Positions 1 through 6,761 of a stretch of 6,843 nt of DNA are shown piece by piece. The translations under genes and the position numbers were made by a program. The stretch covers positions 436-7,278 of the forward strand of contig DGED01000065.1 of NCBI GenBank assembly GCA_002385755.1. The letters run 5' to 3'. The notes under the pieces are model-generated. The model was not told the DNA's origin. It was given only the letters and a program-made list of their open reading frames with translations, and ran no database searches. Position 1 is the first letter of the stretch. The number at the start of each line of letters is the position of its first letter. This DNA comes from Caryophanales bacterium UBA3935 (lineage in GTDB: Bacteria; Bacillota_I; Bacilli_A; ML615J-28; CAG-698).

Positions 1-248
1 CCCATATCTTTAAGCCGTTTCGCGAATTGATTAACTTCCTCGTCATCCGGCAAATCTTGAAGGGGAATCAGCGTGTAGTCTTGTTCAAAAACCGGTCCCT
101 GGCGAAGAATCGCCTCCTTAAACGGGAAATAAATAATTTGGACCGACAAAAGGAAAATGATGATCGCGATTAAAACGCTCATCGTTCGGAAGCGGGCCAT
201 TTTTAAGGGACTGACTAACGACAGTAAAAAATCCGTAAATTTTTGCAT
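1..248 (-). CDS. N-terminal part of a membrane protein, DUF1189-like (runs off the window edge)
   Basis: Only the first 82 codons are present; the gene continues beyond base 1. The ATG at 248-246 is preceded by GGAG at 257-254 with a 5-base spacer, and by an extended -10 promoter about 50 bases upstream, so the start is well supported. Residues 1-22 form a short amphipathic cytoplasmic lead with the pattern F-L-L-S-L-V-S-P-x-x-M-A-R-F-R. Residues 23-43 are one strongly hydrophobic segment (MSVLIAIIIFLLSVQIIYF). A polar, acidic stretch follows, probably outside the membrane. The 'SL-SP-x-x-x-A-x-F-R' lead followed immediately by a membrane helix resembles my memory of the DUF1189 membrane family of Bacillota, whose function is unknown. 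That assignment is inference from a short fragment. It could be another small membrane protein. It has its own promoter and is probably not part of the upstream regulator's transcript, except by readthrough. Confidence 0.72.
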   Translation of the reverse strand, partial: MQKFTDFLLSLVSPLKMARFRTMSVLIAIIIFLLSVQIIYFPFKEAILRQGPVFEQDYTLIPLQDLPDDEEVNQFAKRLKDM

Positions 249-298
249 ATTTGCTCCATTCTAGTGCTTGTTGTAATAATTAAACACACATGTCAAGT

Positions 299-327
299 AT
301 TATATCATATCCGCCGGGTTCGGGCAA
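299..327 (-). promoter_or_regulatory. Extended -10 sigma-A-type promoter for the membrane protein gene
   Basis: On the minus strand the -10 is a perfect TATAAT at 304-299, with the upstream TG of an extended -10 (TGATATAAT, 307-299). The -35 is TTGCCC at 327-322 (4 of 6 consensus bases), with exactly 17 bases between the hexamers. The predicted transcript starts near 292 and has a leader of about 44 bases before the ATG at 248. A perfect TTGACA at 296-291, just downstream, has no usable -10 partner. Confidence 0.7.
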
Positions 328-342
328 TATAAATCGCCGGGA

Positions 343-362
343 GCGCGGGACAAAAACCGCGC
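343..362 (-). other. GC-rich hairpin after the large regulator gene, no U tract
   Basis: A perfect 6-bp stem (GCGCGG pairing with CCGCGC) closes an 8-base loop, starting 5 bases after the TGA stop of the upstream gene. The expected run of T on the transcript's 3' side is absent: the bases that follow are GC-rich. It is therefore not a standard intrinsic terminator. It may protect the mRNA 3' end, or act weakly with another factor. Some transcription may continue into the next gene. Confidence 0.4.
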
Positions 363-367
363 CATTG

Positions 368-3352
368 TCATTCGCGGATGTTTTTTAGGGTCAATAACTT
401 GCCGTCGCGGACGATAACGTTTTGATAATCGGCGATCGGCGCGTCGTTAAGATACTCCATGCCGGTATAGTTGAAAAACATCACGAGGCGGTTATTAACG
501 CCCTCGCCCCGATGACAAAAGACGCCGTCAATCGCGCCCGAAAGCAATGTCTCGATGCTGATATGTTTCAATATCCCGTGATGGATATTAATTCGGAAAC
601 CAAGTTCTTTAATCTTGTCAATCAATTTCAAAAACTGCGGCGCGTAGTTTTCCAAACAGATGACGATGCGGCGGAATAAAGGTTTTTTGCCGGCGGGGAA
701 AACATCGTTTTTCAGGAAATAATCGACGCTTTCCGCGCTTATGTGGAAATAGAAGGTTCCTTCTTTGAGTTTTTCGGCTTCCTTGAGGAGAGTGGAGAAC
801 GCGAGTTCTTCGAACATGATCAAAACGCTCTCGTCAAGATGACGCCATATCTCTTCCTCCGGTTTCAAACCGCTAATATTATATAAAATCTCATAAGACG
901 GTTCTTCTCTTCCCGTTTTCAGCGGCTGGTAAAGCAACTCGACTTTCCCGCGCTTCAATTGCTCGCCAACGCAAACATTTACCGCTTTCTTTTTTAAGTA
1001 TTTGCGTCTGATCTCGTCGGTATATGTTTGATACCGGTCGCCCTCGCGCAAGCACAGTTCGGTTAAAACCAATACTTCCGCGGCGTTGTAGGTATCCTTG
1101 GGATAACGAATAACGCCGGCGCGGGCGACGAGGGTGACAACCTCTTCATCGATTACGAAGCCTGAAGTCAAGAGATCAAGCGTCGACTTAAGCGCTTTTT
1201 CGATTTCTTTTTGATCATCGCCTTCGATAATAATCAAAAAACTCTCGTCGGCAAGATAATAAACCGAACCCGAAACCTGCATCAAAATATCGCCGACATA
1301 CGCTATTATTTTATCTTTTAATTGATAATCGTATTCATCAAGATTATAAATTCCGACGCGCGCGAAAGTGTATTTAAGGTCCTCGCTCGCCGCTTTCCGT
1401 AATACTTGTTCCAAAAGCTCGTGAATCTTTTCCTCCGGATAACGGTAAGAAGCGCGCTCGGCGGCGATAAGCGAGATAATGCCGACATAAAAGCGGATTA
1501 CGCCGTCCTTGGCGATATAGGGAACCGCTTTTTCCATTACCAGGCGGGTCTCGCCGCGCGCCCGCACGCGATATTCGCTGCGGTAGGGCTCGCCTTCTTG
1601 TAAAAATCCGGCGACGTTATCGTAAATGACCCGATCCTCGGGGACGATTAACCGCTGGTAATCGCGGCGGGTAATAACCCGGTCGCCGACGTCAAGAAAC
1701 GCGGCGAGTTTCTCGCTTAAGATGATTTTATCGCTGTCCGGTTTGTAATAGAAATATCCCTCGCTCAAGTTCTCCTGGAAAAAACCCGTCAACTGTTTCC
1801 GGCCGCGGATGTTTTCCTCGTAATGCAGGGTAATCAATTTTCTTTCCAGAAGTTTGCCGGCGATTTTTAAATTAGCGAGCGCGTCAACTTCGCTCAAAGC
1901 GCTTGTATAGGAAACAAACACCGCGCCGCCGATAATGTCTTTTTCAAGATTGATCGGGATAGCGACCAGAGCCCGGGCATTTCCCTCAACATAAGGGGCG
2001 CCGGTTATCAAGTCCTTAACCGGCATCGGCGCCTCGCCGAAGTCGATGACAATCTCGTGGTTCGAGGAAATCATCATTTCGACGATCGTTCCCTCGAGCT
2101 CGTTATAGGAATAGTCGCGCTCATAGAGGCGCTTCTTTTTATAATGATAGACGACGACCTGGTCATAAGCGTCGGTTAATTCAGGGATAACGTCGAACTC
2201 GCCCGAGGCGAGCATCACGTATAAAGCCTCGTCGAAATCAATCACGGTTTCAAGATTCTTTGAAAATTCAAGCAGGGAATCGTGAATGTTGTCGTTTAAA
2301 AGCGCAATATTGACGATATTGAGCGTCTTCTCTATTTTCGCAACCGTCGCTTTCAGTTTATTGGCGATCTCAATGTTTTTATCGTCCTCGATCGACTCGC
2401 TTAAAATGTTCTCGTCGATTTTTTCAATCTCCGCTTCCAGCACGTCGATCGCCTGCAGCAGCTGTCTTAAATCCTCGCGGAAATTCTTGTTTTTCAGGAC
2501 ATAAATTTTCAAATAATTCTTATAAAAATCTTTCTTTACGTATAAATTCTCCGAGGATTCGATTTCCTTGATATACTTTTGGCTCACGCGAAAAGCCTCG
2601 TCGTAAAGATCCATTTCGATTAGCAAAGCGATATATTCGTTAGCGATGCCCAAATAATTTTCGCTGATGGCGTGAATGTTCTTAAAAATCCCCTGGAAAG
2701 ACTGGCGGGCGAGCTTATAGTTTTTTTCCAGGATATGTAGTTTAGCGTTTAAATACTCGCAATAAACAATCCCTTCCTCGTCTTCCAGCTTGTAAACGAG
2801 GGAAATACACTCGTTAAGAGTCTCCTTCGCCTCGTTGACCTGGGCTTGGTCGATATAAAGCTTGGTAAGGTTGCTTAAGGCGAGACTGCGGGTGTTGTCG
2901 TCGGGATAATTATTCAAAACCGCCTTTAAATGCAGGAGCGCCTTGTCTTTTTGATTAAGCTCGGCGTAAATGTAGGCCATCTCCAAGTACCAGCGATTTA
3001 CTTCGTCGACGTTTTCCAAATCAAGAGCGTTGCGCTTCATAAACGCGTAGCGGTAGGCGCTTTTATAATTGCGTTTATGAATGAAAATATAAATAATCCG
3101 GTCCAAAAGCGAGATGTATATTTTTTGAAACACGACGTTGTCGATGTTGTTGAGCGCTTTTAGGGCCGTGTTTAATGCGTCGTCCCAAAGATTTTCGTTA
3201 ATATAAATGTCGGTAATCAGAATATCGCAAAGATAAAGATATTCCTGATTCATCTCCTGCCGGCATCTGCTCTTAAGCTCCATGATCTCGGAAAAATCGG
3301 CCAAGGCGAGAGAACGGGCGACTAATTCCTTGTACTTTTCTCTAATGCTCAT
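368..3352 (-). CDS. TPR-GAF-PAS protein with degenerate GGDEF and degenerate EAL domains (probable nucleotide-signalling receptor)
   Basis: This is a 994-residue protein with no signal peptide or membrane helix, so it is probably cytosolic. Residues 1 to about 290 are TPR-like helical pairs (for example 121-150, 157-186, 197-225, 235-265). Residues 295-350 are charged and helical, likely coiled coil. About 365-508 is GAF-like (ALVAIPIN, then IIGGAVFVSY). About 520-630 is PAS-like with a PAC-like end (YRSEYRVRARGETR, then VRFYVGIISLI). About 638-785 is GGDEF-like: the signature is ADESF at 701-705, VGD is kept at 686-688, and no RxxD inhibitory site is visible. About 796-994 is EAL-like: YQPL at 808-811, EIL for EAL at 821-823, and HH (924-925) where DDFGTG is expected, so metal ligands are lost. 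I infer a receptor or scaffold instead of an active cyclase or phosphodiesterase. AAAGGG lies 11 bases before the ATG, a loose spacing. It has its own promoter at 3390-3418. Domain borders are estimates by eye. Confidence 0.85.
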   Translation of the reverse strand: MSIREKYKELVARSLALADFSEIMELKSRCRQEMNQEYLYLCDILITDIYINENLWDDALNTALKALNNIDNVVFQKIYISLLDRIIYIFIHKRNYKSAYRYAFMKRNALDLENVDEVNRWYLEMAYIYAELNQKDKALLHLKAVLNNYPDDNTRSLALSNLTKLYIDQAQVNEAKETLNECISLVYKLEDEEGIVYCEYLNAKLHILEKNYKLARQSFQGIFKNIHAISENYLGIANEYIALLIEMDLYDEAFRVSQKYIKEIESSENLYVKKDFYKNYLKIYVLKNKNFREDLRQLLQAIDVLEAEIEKIDENILSESIEDDKNIEIANKLKATVAKIEKTLNIVNIALLNDNIHDSLLEFSKNLETVIDFDEALYVMLASGEFDVIPELTDAYDQVVVYHYKKKRLYERDYSYNELEGTIVEMMISSNHEIVIDFGEAPMPVKDLITGAPYVEGNARALVAIPINLEKDIIGGAVFVSYTSALSEVDALANLKIAGKLLERKLITLHYEENIRGRKQLTGFFQENLSEGYFYYKPDSDKIILSEKLAAFLDVGDRVITRRDYQRLIVPEDRVIYDNVAGFLQEGEPYRSEYRVRARGETRLVMEKAVPYIAKDGVIRFYVGIISLIAAERASYRYPEEKIHELLEQVLRKAASEDLKYTFARVGIYNLDEYDYQLKDKIIAYVGDILMQVSGSVYYLADESFLIIIEGDDQKEIEKALKSTLDLLTSGFVIDEEVVTLVARAGVIRYPKDTYNAAEVLVLTELCLREGDRYQTYTDEIRRKYLKKKAVNVCVGEQLKRGKVELLYQPLKTGREEPSYEILYNISGLKPEEEIWRHLDESVLIMFEELAFSTLLKEAEKLKEGTFYFHISAESVDYFLKNDVFPAGKKPLFRRIVICLENYAPQFLKLIDKIKELGFRINIHHGILKHISIETLLSGAIDGVFCHRGEGVNNRLVMFFNYTGMEYLNDAPIADYQNVIVRDGKLLTLKNIRE

Positions 3353-3389
3353 ATCCCAAAGATCCCTTTCGCTAGTCTTATATATTTTA

Positions 3390-3418
3390 ATTATAACACA
3401 AAAAAAAGGTAAAGTTAA
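3390..3418 (-). promoter_or_regulatory. Extended -10 promoter for the GGDEF/EAL-like regulator
   Basis: The minus strand carries TATAAT at 3395-3390, preceded by TG to give TGTTATAAT (3398-3390). The -35 is TTAACT at 3418-3413 (4 of 6 matches), 17 bases away. The spacer holds a run of eight T. The predicted start of transcription is near 3383, leaving a leader of about 30 bases before the ATG at 3352. It lies downstream of the dtd terminator, so this gene forms a separate transcription unit. Confidence 0.72.
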
Positions 3419-3482
3419 TGTTTTTTTACTAAAAACGGCGGAAAAGACGCTGAAACGACGGGATTAGCGAGGACGCTCCCGC

Positions 3483-3511
3483 AAATAAAAAAAGGAAACG
3501 TCGCCGTTTCC
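3483..3511 (-). terminator. Intrinsic terminator of the apt-rel-dtd operon
   Basis: In the transcript sense, GGAAACG pairs perfectly with CGTTTCC (7 bp) around a GCGA loop of GNRA type. Seven T, then ATTT, follow immediately. The stem begins one base after the dtd TAA at 3515-3513. This is a textbook rho-independent terminator and sets the 3' end of the operon. Confidence 0.93.
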
Positions 3512-3512
3512 G

Positions 3513-3950
3513 TTAAAATTCCAAGATAATCGTCACCGGCCCGTCGTTTACGAGCTCGATATCCATATGCGCGCCAAAAACTCCCGTCTCGACCCTCAAG
3601 CCTTCGCCGGCGAGAACGGCGTTAAAGCGGTGGTAAAGCTTTTCCGCCGCGGCGGGGTTGAGGCTTTTTGTAAAAGAAGGCCGGTTTCCGGCGGTGGTGT
3701 CGGCGTATAAGGTAAACTGCGGGATCGAAAGAATCGCCCCGTTTTTGGCGCTAATATTCAAGTTCATCTTTCCGGCGTCATCGGGAAAAACGCGGAGGTT
3801 GGCGATTTTTTTCGCCATCTTCGCGAGCGCGTTATCATCGTCGCCCTCGGTAAAACCGACCAGAGCGAGAAAGCCTAAGCCTACTTCTCCCGTGACGCGA
3901 CCCGCGACCTCGCATTTTGCTCTTGACACGCGCTGTAACACGACTCTCAT
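3513..3950 (-). CDS. dtd: D-aminoacyl-tRNA deacylase
   Basis: Dtd hydrolyses D-amino acids (and glycine mischarged on tRNA-Ala) from tRNA, acting as a chiral proofreader in the cytosol. The 145-residue length is canonical. Visible family marks are the MRVVLQRVSRA start, the KMNLN strand at 61-65, PQFTL at 77-81 (the family SQFTL active-site motif, with T80), NRPSF at 89-93, and NDGPVT at 135-140, which carries the Gly-Pro motif (G137-P138) that enforces chiral selection. Residue 77 is Pro where the family usually has Ser; the codon is CCG. The ATG at 3950-3948 overlaps the rel stop (ATGA), indicating translational coupling. AGAGGG sits 7 bases upstream, inside the end of rel. It is the last gene of the operon and is followed directly by a strong terminator. 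Confidence 0.96.
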   Translation of the reverse strand: MRVVLQRVSRAKCEVAGRVTGEVGLGFLALVGFTEGDDDNALAKMAKKIANLRVFPDDAGKMNLNISAKNGAILSIPQFTLYADTTAGNRPSFTKSLNPAAAEKLYHRFNAVLAGEGLRVETGVFGAHMDIELVNDGPVTIILEF

Positions 3951-6145
3951 TTAATCACCCTCTCGATGGAATACACGTCGGATATTTTTTGCACATTGAC
4001 GATCGCGTTGTGTAAGACGTCGACGTTGGGCACGAGAAGCTTTACTTTCGTCAGCAGATCGCCGTCCCGGTTTTTAGCCGAGGAAATCGCCTTGATCGTC
4101 AAGTTAAAACTATTTAAAGTATTAATAAATTCCGCGACAATATTTTTCCTATCAAATGAAAGAATATAAACGAGCGACTCGAACGGTTTCTTCGAGAAAT
4201 CCATATCCCAGATGACTTCGATAAAGCGTTCTTTTTTGGCGCTGCGGACATTATGGCATTCCAAGCGGTGGACGACGATGCCGTGGCCTTTGCTTACGTA
4301 ACCGACGATGTCGTCTCCCAATACCGGCGAGCAACAGGAAGCGAGTTTTATCTGGGCGCGGTCGACGCCGCTAACGATAACGCCCCATTCGTTGGCCGTT
4401 CTTTTCGCGGCCGCCGTTGACTCCTCCTCGCGGTAATGCCTGAGCAGGGCTTCCTCGTCAAGCTTTTCCGGCTTGCCGTATAAACGGTGAGCGGCCGCCT
4501 TGGCGGAGATCGTTCCTTTGCCGATCTCGACATACAAATCCTCGCCGCTGTTTATTCCGTACTTCGAGAAAAGCGCGGATACCGCCTTATCGTCAAGTTT
4601 CAGGATCGCGTAGTTTTCGGCTTTGCAGGTGCGCTCGAAATCTTCCTTTCCCTTGGCAATCAGCATCTCGCGGCGCTTCTTGTTAAGGACGGAAGTGATC
4701 TTGTGTTTCGCGTGATTGGTCTTGACGATTTTAAGCCATGACTCGCTCGGACCGTCAAAATTCTTCGACGTCTTAATCTCGACGACGTCCCCGGTTTTAA
4801 GTTTATATGTCAATGGCACGATCTTTCCGTTAACGATCGCCCCGACGGTATGATTCCCGATTTCGGTATGGATCCGGTAGGCGAAGTCAAGCGGGGTCGA
4901 GCCGTTGGGAAAATCAAGGACGTCGCCTTTCGGCGTGAAGACGTACACGTTGGCGCTGAATATATCGTCGCGGATGTTGTCGAGCGGGTCAAAATCCTCC
5001 GACTCGCCGATCTCGGCGTAGGAAAGGAGTTCTTTGTACCAGCGCAGTTTCGCCACGATCTCGAGCTGTTCCTTCTCGGGCGAATAGGCTTTGTTCTCTT
5101 CTTTGTACGCCCAGTGGGCGGCGATACCGTATTCCGCGATCTCATCCATCTCGTAAGTGCGGATTTGGATCTCGTAGATCTTGCCGTTAATGCCGACGAC
5201 CGTCGTGTGCAACGATTGATAAAGATTTGGCTTCGGCGTCGCGATATAGTCCTTAAACCTTAGCGGGAGCGGCGCCCATTCGCCGTGGATCAGGCCCAAA
5301 ACATGATAGCAGTCCTCGATCGTATCGACTAAAATCCGCAAAGCCATCAAATCATAAATCTGATCGAATTCCAAGTCTTTCTGGCGCATTTTTTTACTAA
5401 CGCTAAAAATATTTTTAAGTCGGCCGGTAATCTCGTAGTTTTTGATCCCGTTATGGCTTAAGATATCCTCGATCCGGTGTTGCATCCGGCTGATGTCTTC
5501 CTCGCGGATCGCTTTTTGGCTCGTAATTAAAGTCAGGACGCGCTCGTATTCTTCCGGGTCCAGGTATTTAAAACTGATGTCCTCAAGCTCCGCCTTAATC
5601 TTATACATACCGAGACGATGCGCGAGCGGCGCGTAAAGATCCATCGTCTCTTTGGCGATTTTTATTTGCTTTTCCGGCGTTTGGAATTCCAACGTCCGCA
5701 TATTATGCACGCGGTCGATGAGTTTAACCAAAACGACGCGGATGTCCTTGGCCATCGCCAATAGTATTTTCTGATGAGTTCGGGCGAGTGCTTTTTCCTT
5801 CGTCATGTACTTCAGCTGGCCGATTTTCGTAACCCCTTCGACGATGTTTACGACATCCGTCCCAAATCTTTCCGTTAATTCCTTGCGCGAAGTGTCGGTA
5901 TCCTCGAGAACGTCGTGAAGGAGCCCGGCAACGATCGTCGTCGGCGAAACCCGCAGTTCCGCGAGCATATAAGCGACTTCCAGAGGATGCTGGATGTACG
6001 GGTCCCGGGATTTCCGGAATTGGCCTTCATGCCGGGCCTTCGCGTATTCATAGGCGGCGCGAATGGCTTCGATGTTATTCGGGTTCTTCAAGTATTCCCC
6101 GGCTTTCGCGACCAGGTCTTCGATTGTTTTCTTCGCCATATGCAT
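3947..6145 (-). CDS. rel: Bifunctional (p)ppGpp synthetase/hydrolase, long RelA/SpoT family
   Basis: The 732-residue protein transfers pyrophosphate from ATP to GDP/GTP, making the stringent-response alarmone, and also hydrolyses it. The hydrolase HD domain (about 25-180) keeps H53, HDVLED at 77-82 and D144 with N148, so hydrolysis looks intact. The synthetase domain (about 200-340) keeps D265, YQSLHT at 309-314 and E325. It has RFKD at 296-299, the RxKD form of bifunctional Rel, not the ExDD of monofunctional RelA. Next come a TGS domain (about 398-460, VYVFTPKGDV), a helical region, a zinc-finger/RIS-type segment (C604, C605, H626, C630) and a C-terminal ACT domain (about 655-730). The domain set matches ribosome-regulated Rel of Bacillota (relA in Bacillus). 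The outermost ATG is at 6145, but AAAGG at 6150-6146 is spaced 6 bases from the second ATG at 6139, so translation may begin two codons later. The stop codon overlaps the dtd start. Confidence 0.97.
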   Translation of the reverse strand: MHMAKKTIEDLVAKAGEYLKNPNNIEAIRAAYEYAKARHEGQFRKSRDPYIQHPLEVAYMLAELRVSPTTIVAGLLHDVLEDTDTSRKELTERFGTDVVNIVEGVTKIGQLKYMTKEKALARTHQKILLAMAKDIRVVLVKLIDRVHNMRTLEFQTPEKQIKIAKETMDLYAPLAHRLGMYKIKAELEDISFKYLDPEEYERVLTLITSQKAIREEDISRMQHRIEDILSHNGIKNYEITGRLKNIFSVSKKMRQKDLEFDQIYDLMALRILVDTIEDCYHVLGLIHGEWAPLPLRFKDYIATPKPNLYQSLHTTVVGINGKIYEIQIRTYEMDEIAEYGIAAHWAYKEENKAYSPEKEQLEIVAKLRWYKELLSYAEIGESEDFDPLDNIRDDIFSANVYVFTPKGDVLDFPNGSTPLDFAYRIHTEIGNHTVGAIVNGKIVPLTYKLKTGDVVEIKTSKNFDGPSESWLKIVKTNHAKHKITSVLNKKRREMLIAKGKEDFERTCKAENYAILKLDDKAVSALFSKYGINSGEDLYVEIGKGTISAKAAAHRLYGKPEKLDEEALLRHYREEESTAAAKRTANEWGVIVSGVDRAQIKLASCCSPVLGDDIVGYVSKGHGIVVHRLECHNVRSAKKERFIEVIWDMDFSKKPFESLVYILSFDRKNIVAEFINTLNSFNLTIKAISSAKNRDGDLLTKVKLLVPNVDVLHNAIVNVQKISDVYSIERVIK

Positions 6146-6170
6146 CCTTTGGCTGATGCCGATCTCCTTT
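6139..6170 (-). promoter_or_regulatory. Ribosome binding region that decides the rel start
   Basis: Two Shine-Dalgarno-like sites precede rel. AAAGGAG at 6170-6164 is strong but ends 18 bases before the first ATG (6145) and 24 before the second (6139), too far for either. AAAGG at 6150-6146 directly abuts the first ATG but lies 6 bases from the second. By spacing, the ATG at 6139 is the better start. The strong distal site has no ATG, GTG or TTG at proper distance in frame; an ATC codon falls there. Confidence 0.5.
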
Positions 6171-6210
6171 CCTGAAAAATTTTTATAAACATCGCGCTAA
6201 CGATTAATAA

Positions 6211-6723
6211 TTAATAAGTTATCAAGGTCTTAATCCGGTAACCCTCGAGAAGGTCGCGGCCGCGCAGATCGCTAAGTTCGATTAAAAAGCCCAAACCGAC
6301 GACGACGCCCCCGAGTTTCTCGACGAGATCGATCGTCGCTTTGACCGTGCCTCCGGTCGCGAGCAGATCGTCGATAACGAGAACTTTTTGCCCGGGCTTG
6401 ATCGCGTCCTTATGAACGCACAGGGTGTTCTCGCCGTATTCGAGCTGGTAGGAAACGGCGATCGTCTCCCGAGGCAATTTATTGGGTTTCCGGACGGGAA
6501 CAAAACCGATCCCCAAACGATAAGCGATCGGGCAGCCGAAAATAAAGCCGCGCGATTCCGGCCCGACGATTATTTCGGCGCCGATCTCGACCGCGAAATC
6601 TTTCAGTTCTTCACAGGCCGCCTGAAAAGCAACCCCGTTCCCCATCAGCGGCGTAATATCGCGAAAAAGGATGCCCTCGACCGGGAAGTCGGGTACCGAT
6701 GCGATATACTTTTTGTAATCCAT
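6211..6723 (-). CDS. apt: Adenine phosphoribosyltransferase
   Basis: Apt converts adenine plus PRPP to AMP and pyrophosphate, the purine salvage step, in the cytosol. The 170-residue length is typical. The PRPP-binding motif [13 protein letters not shown] is at 114-126, with D118-D119 and the ATGGT loop. Other family marks are [14 protein letters not shown] at 13-26, PESRGF at 55-60 and [11 protein letters not shown] at 74-84. I chose the ATG at 6723 because AAGGAG (6738-6733) lies 9 bases upstream and the protein then starts as the family does. An in-frame ATG at 6732 abuts the Shine-Dalgarno site, and the longer extension back to 6831 crosses the promoter, so both are unlikely. It is the first gene of the apt-rel-dtd operon, with 65 bases before rel. 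HPRT/XPRT-type purine salvage enzymes are known (p)ppGpp targets; whether this Apt is one is only a guess. Confidence 0.97.
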   Translation of the reverse strand: MDYKKYIASVPDFPVEGILFRDITPLMGNGVAFQAACEELKDFAVEIGAEIIVGPESRGFIFGCPIAYRLGIGFVPVRKPNKLPRETIAVSYQLEYGENTLCVHKDAIKPGQKVLVIDDLLATGGTVKATIDLVEKLGGVVVGLGFLIELSDLRGRDLLEGYRIKTLITY

Positions 6724-6739
6724 ATCTTTCATCTCCTTA

Positions 6740-6761
6740 TTGATATTTAATATTATATCAA
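6740..6761. repeat. 22-bp imperfect palindrome covering the apt -10 region
   Basis: The plus strand has TTGATAT, an 8-base centre, then ATATCAA: a perfect 7-bp inverted repeat. It contains the apt -10 hexamer (6757-6752) and the predicted transcription start, and ends two bases before the Shine-Dalgarno site. The position suits an operator, but the AT-rich sequence could produce such symmetry by chance. No regulator is identified. Confidence 0.4.

Noticed and set aside
291..296. Perfect TTGACA hexamer on the minus strand as a -35
   Set aside because: At 16-18 base spacing the downstream hexamer is CAACAA-like, so it has no -10 partner; the extended -10 at 299-307 is far better.
422..679. Plus-strand open frame of 85 residues antisense to the regulator's C-terminus
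   Set aside because: No ribosome site or promoter found, and the minus-strand frame is continuous and recognisable as EAL-like.
3460..3480. Bulged hairpin between the dtd terminator and the next promoter (AGCG/CGCT with GGG/CCC)
   Set aside because: Short, with a three-base bulge and no U tract; not enough for a riboswitch, small RNA or terminator.
3353..3512. Possible riboswitch or small RNA in the 160-base gap
   Set aside because: The space is taken by the dtd terminator and the next promoter, and the predicted leader is only about 30 bases.
4850..5263. 137-residue plus-strand open frame inside rel
   Set aside because: It is antisense to the highly conserved Rel synthetase and TGS region, has no clear ribosome site, and mirrors rel codon structure.
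6146..6210. Separate promoter for rel in the 65-base gap after apt
   Set aside because: A TATAAA-like hexamer is present, but the sequence 17 bases upstream (TTATTA) matches the -35 poorly, and AT-rich gaps give such matches by chance.
6388..6750. 120-residue plus-strand open frame across apt
   Set aside because: It is antisense to the conserved Apt coding sequence and runs into its promoter; no recognisable domain.
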